Shown: one piece after another, positions 53,699-62,119 of the stretch | Layout of the letters: every line of letters begins with the position of its first letter | Position numbering within the stretch: the first letter of the stretch is position 1 | Assembly: GCF_000348985.1 (NCBI RefSeq) | Contig: NC_035930.1 | Span: 434,001 to 498,000, forward strand | Reading direction: 5' to 3' | DNA: 64,000 nucleotides | Source: Huiozyma naganishii CBS 8797 | Taxonomy: Eukaryota > Ascomycota > Saccharomycetes > Saccharomycetales > Saccharomycetaceae | Notes under the pieces: generated by a model | What the model saw: the letters and a program-made list of their open reading frames with translations, nothing else | Told to the model about the DNA's origin: nothing | Database searches by the model: none | Made by a program: the position numbers and the translations under genes

Positions 53699-54052
53699 TC
53701 ACAGTTGCGCAAACTGTGGTGGTAAATGGTCTACAACTTCAACGGGAAGTCTCTCAGTCTTGACCTGAAATTTATTCAAGGATTCTTGAGCCAAATGCAG
53801 TCGATACAGTAGCTTTTTGCGTATTGGTTCATCCTTCTCGTTGTCTTCAAGTTTCCCCAGTCCACGTTGACATGTATCGATGGTTTCTGAAAACTTTTGG
53901 AGTTTGATCAAGGCCATCGCTCTGTTACTGTAGCCAATTGGATTCTCAGGCTCCAGACAAATGCACTTACCGTAATATTCTGCAGCAGAACTAAAATTAC
54001 TGTTTCTAAATGCAACGTTCCCCTGCTCTTTAACTGTCTCAAACGTGTCCAT
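53699..54052 (-). CDS. TAH1: TAH1, R2TP complex Hsp90 co-chaperone
   Basis: 117 residues (S. cerevisiae 111, YCR060W). It is a small TPR protein that links Hsp90 to Pih1 and Rvb1/2 for snoRNP and polymerase assembly. The TPR pair covers most of the protein: KEQGNVAFRNSNFSSAAEYY, ENPIGYSNRAMALIKLQKFS. The basic RKKLLYRLHLAQESL helix follows, and the short tail with VEVVDHLPPQF is the Pih1-binding region. The start is the ATG at 54052 (MDTFETVKEQG). It is divergent from YIH1, as in S. cerevisiae. Confidence 0.94.
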   Translation of the reverse strand: MDTFETVKEQGNVAFRNSNFSSAAEYYGKCICLEPENPIGYSNRAMALIKLQKFSETIDTCQRGLGKLEDNEKDEPIRKKLLYRLHLAQESLNKFQVKTERLPVEVVDHLPPQFAQL

Positions 54053-54218
54053 TTTCAAGTCCAGTTGGTCTGTGGGGGCGCTGTGATTGTGATCCAGGAG
54101 AGCTCTTGCAATAACTAATACTCTTGAATCTAATATTGAAAGTAGAAAAAAAATAATAAGTTTGACAGCTCTACATCAGTAGGGAATTGTATTTGAAAGC
54201 AGACAGGCACCCCAAGCC

Positions 54219-55022
54219 ATGGAGGCGGATAGGGAGCAACTTTCAGATGAACTGGAGGCAATTGAGGCCATATATCCGGAAGCAATTACGGATAAATTGC
54301 CCGACTCCAGCATAATCCACGTAAAAATACCATCACATGAATATATTACAGTGCAGATATCTTTCCCAGCCGCCTACCCGACAGAAAAACCACCTAATGT
54401 ACTGGAGGTAGCTGTGACACGTCAAACAGAAATGGACCTTTTTGAGCCCAAGTACTTGAAGAATCTGTTTCAAGAAGTTATGGATTCGGTGTTCCACCAA
54501 GGGGAAGTTTGCTTGTTTGACTTTTTTGTGGAACTGGATGGTATTTTATACGTGGAGGACGTTGACACTAGTGTACAAGACCTGGGTACAATATCAATGG
54601 ACCAATTGATTCCAGACAATCCATTTGAAGGCTGGTATGCATCGGAACCTATTTCGGACAGAGGATCCACGTTTATGGCCTTTGCTACACATATCAACTC
54701 CGAAGAAGAGGCATTCCAAAAGTTTGACATAATCAAAACAGATACTAAGATGAGGAAGGCCAATCATATTATGAGTGCATGGAGGATCAAGGTTCCAGGT
54801 GATAATGGTAAGGAACTGATCGTCCAAGATTGCGATGATGATGGTGAGGCGGCGGCTGGGTCTCGAATGCTGCATTTAGTTAACATAATGGACGTCTGGA
54901 ATGTCCTAGTTATTGTGGCACGTTGGTTCGGTGGCACCCATATTGGCCCGGATCGGTTCAAACATATTAACTCTACGGCAAGAGAGGCGATTCTTAAAGC
55001 TGGGTTCGAAAGAAAAAAATAA
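54219..55022 (+). CDS. YIH1: YIH1, IMPACT-family Gcn2 inhibitor
   Basis: 267 residues (S. cerevisiae 258, YCR059C). It competes with Gcn2 for Gcn1 and so restrains eIF2-alpha phosphorylation. The RWD domain is at about 1-110 (DELEAIEAIYPEAITDKLPD, ISFPAAYPTEKPPNVLEVAV). The ancient IMPACT domain is at about 140-265 (SDRGSTFMAFATHINSEEEA, GSRMLHLVNIMDVWNVLVIV, ARWFGGTHIGPDRFKHINST). The start is the ATG at 54219. An A7 run ends exactly at the TAA stop, and the -1 frame beyond it encodes a Cys-rich ribbon. Confidence 0.95.
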   Translation: MEADREQLSDELEAIEAIYPEAITDKLPDSSIIHVKIPSHEYITVQISFPAAYPTEKPPNVLEVAVTRQTEMDLFEPKYLKNLFQEVMDSVFHQGEVCLFDFFVELDGILYVEDVDTSVQDLGTISMDQLIPDNPFEGWYASEPISDRGSTFMAFATHINSEEEAFQKFDIIKTDTKMRKANHIMSAWRIKVPGDNGKELIVQDCDDDGEAAAGSRMLHLVNIMDVWNVLVIVARWFGGTHIGPDRFKHINSTAREAILKAGFERKK

Positions 55023-55129
55023 GCTGCACTAGTTGCGCTAAACTGGCGTTTATCAACGGCAATATAAAGACGGTCTGTAAGGCTTGTGCATCAAGGTGCC
55101 CTGGATCAGGCAGTAACGTGAGTCTGTAA
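55013..55129 (+). other. Candidate -1 frameshift and C4 zinc-ribbon extension after YIH1
   Basis: In the YIH1 frame the end reads AGA AAA AAA TAA. The heptamer A AAA AAA (55013-55019) is a classic -1 slippery site. In the -1 frame 36 codons follow (55019-55126, TAA at 55127-55129) encoding ISCTSCAKLAFINGNIK and then TVCKACASRCPGSGSNVSL: CxxC, 13 residues, CxxC, then another Cys. This looks like a zinc ribbon. It could be programmed frameshifting, a fixed indel, or a remnant of another gene; there is no ATG in this frame nearby. Confidence 0.45.
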
Positions 55130-55335
55130 CATTTCACAAACTAAATAATTAATACATGCAATTAATATATAAAACCGCAAAACGGAAAGGGATTTTTCAC
55201 CCCCTCGAGAAAGATACCAACTGCCTACCAGATAATGGTACTATAACCTTGAAGTCAGGTACTCTCAAATACCATCTCTACAGGTGATCGCTTAGTGAGT
55301 CCAGATGATGTACTCAATACTATACACTGGATATT

Positions 55336-55388
55336 CGGGTAATAAATTGAAAAATTTTTTCTGAGAAAACAATTTTTGCGATGAGATG
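55336..55388 (+). promoter_or_regulatory. Reb1-RRPE-PAC promoter of PWP2
   Basis: In order: CGGGTAA (55336-55342), TGAAAAATTTTTT (55348-55360), and GCGATGAGATG (55378-55388). They lie 120-175 bases before the PWP2 ATG. This is the full ribosome-biogenesis regulon arrangement. Confidence 0.8.
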
Positions 55389-55508
55389 AAGTGTCTGTAG
55401 TGGAAGACGTTTGTAGGATGGTGGTGTATAATAGCCATTGAGGAGCAGTGAACGTTACATCAAAATAGGAAAGTTAGCAGCATACCTGCCATTTGGAAAT
55501 TGTAAGTC

Positions 55509-58265
55509 ATGAAGGCAGATTTCAAATTTTCAAATTTTTTGGGAACTGTTTACAGACAAGGGAACATTCTCTTTTCACATGATGGTCAAAAGTTGCTGTC
55601 ACCTGTCGGAAATAGAGTATCCGTGTTTGATTTAGTTAACAACAAATCGTTTACCTTTGAGTACGAGCACAGGAAGAATATTGCGTGCTTTGATTTGAAC
55701 CGCCAAGGCACATTGCTCCTGTCTATCGATGATGATGGTCGTGCAATTTTGGTCAACTACAAATCCAGAAATGTTTTGCATCATTTCAACTTCAAGGATA
55801 AATGCTCTCAAATCAAATTTAGTCCGGATGGTAAATTGTTTGCTGTTGCTTCTGGACGATTCCTACAGATTTGGAAAACACCTGATGCCACGCAAGACAG
55901 GCAATTTGCACCATTTGTCAGATACAGAGTCCATGCAGGCCACTTCCAGGATTTGATCTCTTTGACCTGGTCCAAAGATTCTAGATTTTTACTCTCCACT
56001 TCTAAAGATTTGACCGCCAAAATATGGTCCATAGATTCTGAGGAGAAAGACTTGGCGTCAACCACTTTTGCAGGCCATAGAGATTATGTCGTAGGCGCAT
56101 TTTTCAGCGCCGATCAAGAAAAGATCTATACGGTCAGTAAGGATGGCGCCTTATTTACCTGGGAATATACTCCTAGACCAGAGGATGTCGAAGCTGCTGA
56201 AGAGAACGACGAAGAAGTCGATATTTCAAAATATAATTGGAGGATTACGTCGAAAAACTATTTCTACGCTAATCAAGCGAAAGTTAAGTGTGTTACGTTT
56301 CACTGTAACTCCAATATGTTGGTTGTAGGGTTTACCAATGGTGAATTTCGTCTTTATGAGCTACCCCATTTCACTCTAATCCAGCAGCTTTCGATGGGTC
56401 AAAATCCTGTCAACACGGTAACGGTTAATAGTACTGGTGAATGGCTAGCATTTGGCTCCAGCAAATTAGGACAGTTGTTAGTTTATGAGTGGCAATCGGA
56501 ATCCTACATTCTAAAGCAACAAGGTCACTTCGACTCGACGAATTCTCTAACTTACTCACCAGATGGCTCCCGCGTAGTTACAGCTGCGGAAGACGGTAAA
56601 ATTAAAGTTTGGGACGTTGTATCTGGGTTTTGTTTGGCCACATTAGACGAGCACACTGCTGCTGTTACACAAGTACAATTCGCCAAGAAGGGTCAAGTTT
56701 TGTTTTCCGCTTCCTTGGATGGTACAGTCAAAGCTTGGGATCTGATAAGGTATCGTAACTTTAGGGTGTTCACTGCTGCAGAGCGTATCCAGTTCAATTC
56801 GCTTGCTGTAGACCCTTCGGGAGAGGTTGTGTGTGCAGGCTCTATGGACAACTTTGACATACATGTCTGGTCTGTTCAAACTGGTCAATTATTAGATTCT
56901 TTATCTGGACACGAGGGCCCAGTTTCGTGTTTGGCATTCAGTCAAGAAAATGGTGTGCTGGCTTCCGCTTCGTGGGATAAAACGATCAGAATATGGTACA
57001 TTTTTGGGAGGTCCCAACAAGTGGATCCAATCGAGGTGTATTCCGATGTTTTGTCATTAACCATAAGGCCAGACGGTAAACAGGTTGCTGTATCTACATT
57101 GAAAGGTCAAATCAGCATGTTTGATGTTGAAAATGGAACTCAAGCAGGAAATATTGATTGTAGAAGGGATATCTTTTCAGGTCGACACCTTGAGGATAGA
57201 TTCACTTCCGAAAATTCTGAAAGATCCAAGTTCTTCAGCACCATTAACTACAGTTTTGACGGTATGGCTATTGTTGCAGGTGGTAGCAACAATTCTATAT
57301 GTCTGTATGACGTTCCAAATGAAGTTCTGCTAAAGAAATTCACGGTTTCCAGAAACATGACTTTGAATGGGACTTTAGAGTTTTTGAATAGCAGCAGAAT
57401 GACCGAAGCAGGGTCTCTGGATCTCATTGACGATGCTGGTGAGAATTCCGATCTCGAAGATCGAATTGATAACACTCTTCCCGGGTCCAGAAGAGGCGGT
57501 GTGGATAGCTCGACAAGGAAAATACGTCCCGAGATCAGAGTCACATGTGTGCAATTTTCCCCAACAGCCACTGCATTTTCAGCTGCCTCCACTGAAGGTC
57601 TACTAATTTATTCAGTAAACGAAACGTTACTGTTCGATCCCTTCGATTTAGACATCGACATAACCCCACAAAGTACATTAGAGGAACTGAAGTCTAATAA
57701 CTATTTGAATGCCTTGATAATGGCATTTAGACTGAATGAGGCATATCTGATAAATAAGGTCTACGAAGAAATACCGATAGCCGAAATCCCGCTGGTTACG
57801 AACAATATTCCAGTAATTTATATTCCCCGAATCCTGAAGTTCATTGGTGATGTTTCCATGGATTCTCCCCATATTGAATTTAATCTACTGTGGATTAAAT
57901 GTCTCCTATCAGCACATGGTACATCCATCAACTCACGTAAGCATCTATTTGCGTCTGCTCTGAGGTCTATTCAAAGATTCATAGGGAGAATTGCTAAGGA
58001 GGTGGTCACGATAAGTGTGGATAACAAGTATGCCTACAGGTTTTTAATCTCTACGGATGGGAAGATCGCTGGTGGAGATGAAGACGGGGATTACGACGCA
58101 GGGGCGACCAGCGCATTAGAAAATCAAGCCAGTTCAGACGAAGAAGACCAGATGGTTTCTGACGGAGATGAGGAAGGATGGATCGGTTTCACAGACAAGG
58201 ACAAGAAATTGCCGTTGGCTGCCAATGGCAGTGATGGCGATTCTTCCGACGATGAATTGTTGTAA
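55509..58265 (+). CDS. PWP2: PWP2, UTP-B subunit of the SSU processome
   Basis: 918 residues (S. cerevisiae 923, YCR057C). It is an essential nucleolar WD40 protein (Utp1) needed for early cleavage of 35S pre-rRNA. WD-type blades run through the first two-thirds (ISLTWSKDSRFLLSTSKDLT-AKIW, NSLTYSPDGSRVVTAAEDGK-IKVW, QVQFAKKGQVLFSASLDGTV-KAW, GPVSCLAFSQENGVLASASW-DKTIRIW). The C-terminal helical Utp12-type domain follows at about 720-850, then an acidic tail (SSDEEDQMVSDGDEEGW). The start is the ATG at 55509, and the start is conserved (MKADFKFSNFLGTVYRQGNI). The promoter carries Reb1, RRPE and PAC motifs. Confidence 0.97.
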   Translation: MKADFKFSNFLGTVYRQGNILFSHDGQKLLSPVGNRVSVFDLVNNKSFTFEYEHRKNIACFDLNRQGTLLLSIDDDGRAILVNYKSRNVLHHFNFKDKCSQIKFSPDGKLFAVASGRFLQIWKTPDATQDRQFAPFVRYRVHAGHFQDLISLTWSKDSRFLLSTSKDLTAKIWSIDSEEKDLASTTFAGHRDYVVGAFFSADQEKIYTVSKDGALFTWEYTPRPEDVEAAEENDEEVDISKYNWRITSKNYFYANQAKVKCVTFHCNSNMLVVGFTNGEFRLYELPHFTLIQQLSMGQNPVNTVTVNSTGEWLAFGSSKLGQLLVYEWQSESYILKQQGHFDSTNSLTYSPDGSRVVTAAEDGKIKVWDVVSGFCLATLDEHTAAVTQVQFAKKGQVLFSASLDGTVKAWDLIRYRNFRVFTAAERIQFNSLAVDPSGEVVCAGSMDNFDIHVWSVQTGQLLDSLSGHEGPVSCLAFSQENGVLASASWDKTIRIWYIFGRSQQVDPIEVYSDVLSLTIRPDGKQVAVSTLKGQISMFDVENGTQAGNIDCRRDIFSGRHLEDRFTSENSERSKFFSTINYSFDGMAIVAGGSNNSICLYDVPNEVLLKKFTVSRNMTLNGTLEFLNSSRMTEAGSLDLIDDAGENSDLEDRIDNTLPGSRRGGVDSSTRKIRPEIRVTCVQFSPTATAFSAASTEGLLIYSVNETLLFDPFDLDIDITPQSTLEELKSNNYLNALIMAFRLNEAYLINKVYEEIPIAEIPLVTNNIPVIYIPRILKFIGDVSMDSPHIEFNLLWIKCLLSAHGTSINSRKHLFASALRSIQRFIGRIAKEVVTISVDNKYAYRFLISTDGKIAGGDEDGDYDAGATSALENQASSDEEDQMVSDGDEEGWIGFTDKDKKLPLAANGSDGDSSDDELL

Positions 58266-58515
58266 AATCGTCAATATAACATATTTAGCATCATTGCATA
58301 CTGTATAGATATTTACTCGGCTTAAAGAGTGCGGACGAACCCTTTCTCTCTCATCTTAGGGTTTGAAGGGTGTCAGCTTTCGTACCCTTTATTCGACGAC
58401 GCTTATTAAAAGATGAACATAAAAGTAGAGGCAAACAAAAAAATAGTGAAAAAGTTGCCATAATTACAGAGTAAAGGTGAACAAGGCATAGAAGAGTTGA
58501 TCTTGACTGGGGAAA

Positions 58516-60135
58516 ATGTCCGACGCTGCTGTTTTGATTGAGGAAGATGACGTTATCGATAACATAGATAAAGTATTGGCGTCATGCCCTCATAATTTGG
58601 AGATATATGAATCGGTTTTAAAGAAGTTGAATCCTATTGTCGTGAGGTCATCGGAGGATGAAGAATATAGAAACAAACTGGCGCAATCTTTCTTTCTTTG
58701 GAAACAGTTAAAGACAAGTATTAGTGGATGTAGGGTTGAGAAGATTTTGAAATTGGCTGATGAAAACCATCTTCATTGGTACCTGAGGACGTTAAGAGGA
58801 GTTATAGTACTTATGAGAAACTTGTCTGTGAGCAATCAGGAGATACCATTGGAGCTCGGTCTTCAAAATGTGGTGATCAAGCTTTTTACTATCATTGCAA
58901 GCTTTCATTTCACTTACGAAAATATGGAAACCTCGCTATACGTGGCCTCTGTCAGCTTCCTCCATAACATTTCTAAAACGAACATTGGCTACGAAAAAAT
59001 TGATATGGACTCCCTTATGATCTTTTTACAGTATCCTACAGAACACCCGGATAAGAATCAAGAACTGTTGACCCCGTTTCTACTTTATTTCGTTAATCTT
59101 GCATCCAACGATGACTTTCTTTATTCTTTCTTCAGACAGGAAGCTAGAGATAAAATACTTTACAGTTTTTTGCTCCAAGAAATTATCTCTGATTACACCA
59201 ATATTCAAAATTATACTCGGAGTAAAAAGAGCCTGAATATTGGGGATACTCCAGAAGAGCTAGATTTCATGGATTTTGTGTTGTTAAAACTATTCATTAC
59301 TTTATCTTCCAACGAGTCTTTTGGATTTTATCTAGAAAAACTGGATGAGAATCCGGAGAAGACTGAGGAGTGTATCGATTTCCTGGAAGTCTTACAGTTG
59401 GTAATTACTAGTAAAGAGAAGTGGAACAAACCTCAACTTATAGGGATTATGTCGTGGTGCTACAAGATATTTGATCACGCCAGCAAGGATCTGAAAGAAT
59501 ATTTCAAGAAAGGAAAAGATGACGAGATGATAGCCGCTGTTATGCATAAAAAACTTCTTTTTACGCTTGGTATCATTGCTGGTCTTTCAGAATATGAAGA
59601 TGTGCTTCAATTTTTACTTTCATACGGGGGGCTAGAAACCTTAGTATGCATGTTAAGGGTCCTCCAAGACAACTTGTTACGCATTAATTTTGTCAAGGAT
59701 GGTTCAGGTAACACACAGAGTATTAAGACTACAGACTCCTTAGGGAGTAAGGTTGAAGATATGTCGAAAGTACAACATAGAGTAGACTTTGAGACTCATA
59801 CGATCAGTGCAACAAATTTTCCAGAAGTAAAACTTTTGGTGATCGAAATTTTAACGCATCTCACTTACCGTAAGAAAGAGGTTCAAGACCGGATTAGAGA
59901 GTTGCATGGGTTGGAATTGGTTTTATCAAACTGTGTTATTGATGACAATGATCCGTTCATCAAGGAAAGAAGCATCATCTGTGTTAAGTTCTTACTAGAA
60001 AACAATGCAGCGAATCAAGATTTTGTTGCAAAGTTGGAGGCAAAAAGGGCAGCAAATGAAGACGTTTTAGAAGAGGCGGGTTACGAGGTCAAAATTGATG
60101 GTTCAGGACAGATCAAATTGCAGGAGAAAACATGA
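58516..60135 (+). CDS. CTR86: CTR86, ataxin-10-like protein
   Basis: 539 residues (S. cerevisiae 563, YCR054C). It is an essential protein whose molecular role is not established; it belongs to the ataxin-10/ARM-repeat family. The C-terminal Atx10 domain is clear (FPEVKLLVIEILTHLTYRKK, EVQDRIRELHGLELVLSNCV, DDNDPFIKERSIICVKFLLE). The N-terminal two-thirds is helical. The start is the ATG at 58516 (MSDAAVLIEEDDVID). Its order THR4-CTR86-PWP2 equals YCR053-057. Base composition is AT-rich compared with the 22-36 kb region. Confidence 0.93.
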   Translation: MSDAAVLIEEDDVIDNIDKVLASCPHNLEIYESVLKKLNPIVVRSSEDEEYRNKLAQSFFLWKQLKTSISGCRVEKILKLADENHLHWYLRTLRGVIVLMRNLSVSNQEIPLELGLQNVVIKLFTIIASFHFTYENMETSLYVASVSFLHNISKTNIGYEKIDMDSLMIFLQYPTEHPDKNQELLTPFLLYFVNLASNDDFLYSFFRQEARDKILYSFLLQEIISDYTNIQNYTRSKKSLNIGDTPEELDFMDFVLLKLFITLSSNESFGFYLEKLDENPEKTEECIDFLEVLQLVITSKEKWNKPQLIGIMSWCYKIFDHASKDLKEYFKKGKDDEMIAAVMHKKLLFTLGIIAGLSEYEDVLQFLLSYGGLETLVCMLRVLQDNLLRINFVKDGSGNTQSIKTTDSLGSKVEDMSKVQHRVDFETHTISATNFPEVKLLVIEILTHLTYRKKEVQDRIRELHGLELVLSNCVIDDNDPFIKERSIICVKFLLENNAANQDFVAKLEAKRAANEDVLEEAGYEVKIDGSGQIKLQEKT

Positions 60136-60251
60136 ACGAAAAGAAGCCTGCGATGACTATCTTTACACGTTTATCAATTGGTTTAGTTGAATAAAATACA
60201 CACATTTTTATATCTTAGGATTCGTTAATTAGTTTATCTCTCAACGGACAC

Positions 60252-61793
60252 TTAAAGGTCCATCTTGGCAAGTTCCTCTTCAATGGCATTTTTCACCAAT
60301 TCTATATCTGGTTTCTCAATAAACTTTAGTTTCTTTGGCAAAGTGGACAGTTTCTTCAATTCAGCTGGTAGAACGTCTCTTTCGAAGGAGTATTCTGGGA
60401 ACGAAGATAGCGCATTATTGACTGCTGCGGCAAATTTGGCTGGATGAGCGGTGGACAGAGAAACGTAGCTTATGGAAGCGTCTTTGTCCTTTGCGATTAA
60501 TCTTTCTGTGGCACAAACACCGACAGCAGTGTGGGGGTCCAATATGTAGTGTTTTGGATTTTCCGAGATTTCGTACATCTTTTTGATGGTGGCCGTAGTT
60601 TGTTCATCGGAGACTCTTTCGGAGGCGAAGTCTTTCAAAGCACCGTCAATGATCTTCTGGTCAACTTTGAACTTGCCCTCGCTCCTCAAATGGTTGAACC
60701 AGTTATTAACGACTTCACCAGCCCTCAAATCGCCATTACCAGCTTCATATTCTTTGGCTAGATACCAAAGCAGTCTTTCAAAGTTGGAAGAGATCAAGAT
60801 GTCCATCGCTGGGGACAAAGTAGACGAGACCTTGTCGGATCTTTCGTAAACCCCAGACTTTAGGAATCTGTCCAGTATATCGTTCTCATTGGTTGCGATC
60901 ACCAATTTCTCAATAGGTAGACCCATTTTCTTGGCGAAATATCCGGCCAATATGTCACCAAAGTTACCACTTGGCACGACAAATTTGACCTTGCCGTTTT
61001 CCCCGTTAGAAGCTTGAAAGTAAGCGTAAAAGTAGTATGTGATCTGAGCAAGAATTCTGGCCCAGTTAATAGAGTTCACAGCCCCAACGTTGTGCTTGGA
61101 GTTGAAGTCTTTGTCACCGAAAATGGCCTTGACGATGTCTTGACAGTTGTCGAAAGTCCCCTTGACCGACAAAGTTTGGACATTTTTATCAGGCACGGTT
61201 GCCATTTGTTCCTCTTGGATTGGAGAGATTCTGCCAGTTGGGTACAAAATAAAGACAGAAACGTCCTTCTTGCCCCGCAACCCATAGATTGCTGCGGAAC
61301 CGGTATCACCTGAAGTGGCACCCACAACAGTGATTTGCTTTCTTTCACCTTCTGGCTTATCCTTGTTGGTTCTCATCAAGAAGTACTCGAATAGATTACC
61401 CAAAAACTGTAGGGCAACATCCTTGAAGGCGTAGGTAGGACCATGGAAAAGTTCCAGAACGTGTAAGTTCTCACCGTTACCAGTAACGTTCTTGGCCAAT
61501 GGAGTAACCTCTGGAGCGCGGAATGTACTGTAAGATCTCTCAATCAGGTTCTTCAAGTCCTGTTCTGGAATTTCAGCAGAGTCCACGTATAGCTTCATAA
61601 TTTCTAAAGCCAATTCCTGGAAGGACAACTTATTCCACTTTGTGAACAAAGTCTGGTGGGAAACTTGTGGGATGGTTGGTGGGAGGAATAGACCACCATC
61701 GCTGGCCAAACCTTGAATGACAGCGGCCTCAAAGGATTTAGTTTCCTTCTCGGCAGATCTTGTAGATCTGTAAACTTGAGATGCAGTAACCAT
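60252..61793 (-). CDS. THR4: THR4, threonine synthase
   Basis: 513 residues (S. cerevisiae 514, YCR053W). It converts O-phosphohomoserine to threonine in the cytosol. It is a fold-type II PLP enzyme: the PLP Lys is Lys124 in HGPTYAFKDVALQFLGNLFE, with the cofactor-phosphate segment VVGATSGDTGSAAIYGLRGK and the conserved KHNVGAVNSINWARILAQIT and VPSGNFGDILAGYFAKKMG. The start is taken at the ATG at 61793 (MVTASQVYRSTRS) by match to the S. cerevisiae start; upstream codons are non-ATG. A TATATATA element lies about 120 bases upstream. Confidence 0.97.
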   Translation of the reverse strand: MVTASQVYRSTRSAEKETKSFEAAVIQGLASDGGLFLPPTIPQVSHQTLFTKWNKLSFQELALEIMKLYVDSAEIPEQDLKNLIERSYSTFRAPEVTPLAKNVTGNGENLHVLELFHGPTYAFKDVALQFLGNLFEYFLMRTNKDKPEGERKQITVVGATSGDTGSAAIYGLRGKKDVSVFILYPTGRISPIQEEQMATVPDKNVQTLSVKGTFDNCQDIVKAIFGDKDFNSKHNVGAVNSINWARILAQITYYFYAYFQASNGENGKVKFVVPSGNFGDILAGYFAKKMGLPIEKLVIATNENDILDRFLKSGVYERSDKVSSTLSPAMDILISSNFERLLWYLAKEYEAGNGDLRAGEVVNNWFNHLRSEGKFKVDQKIIDGALKDFASERVSDEQTTATIKKMYEISENPKHYILDPHTAVGVCATERLIAKDKDASISYVSLSTAHPAKFAAAVNNALSSFPEYSFERDVLPAELKKLSTLPKKLKFIEKPDIELVKNAIEEELAKMDL

Positions 61794-62119
61794 AATGTTT
61801 GGATGACTCTGCTGTAGCGGCAACGACCGAAGTATTTCCTGAACGAAGGTACCTAGAGCTCGCGATGGAAACTGTTTCAGTCATCACGACTACTTCTTCT
61901 CTATATATAATTCGAGTCTATATAAAAATTTTTCAAACTCGTTTCTTTTCCTCGCCGTTACCGCAACGAGAAATTCCCGGAAAGATGATTCACACACTGG
62001 TTCGTACACAGTGATGATAATACAATTGGGGCTCACACTGAGGTAGTCTATGCCCTCCCCATGTATCTATCTATATATATGTCTACGTATATATAGTTTT
62101 GCCTTGCCAGCTTGGGACG
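61794..62119. promoter_or_regulatory. THR4 promoter / SNF12-RSC6 3' end
   Basis: 326 bases with TATATATAA at about 61910-61918 and TATATAAAAA at about 61918-61929 on the plus strand. TGACTC (Gcn4 core) occurs at 61804-61809, but only 11 bases from the THR4 ATG, so it is unlikely to act as a UAS. Confidence 0.4.

Noticed and set aside
55023..55140. Possible H/ACA snoRNA after YIH1 (ACA near 55129 and an ANANNA-like box)
   Set aside because: The sequence does not form two long hairpins. The stretch is better explained by the Cys-rich -1 reading frame.
61804..61809. Gcn4 core TGACTC upstream of THR4
   Set aside because: It is only 11 bases from the start codon and inside the leader, with the TATA elements further upstream, so it is unlikely to be a functional UAS.
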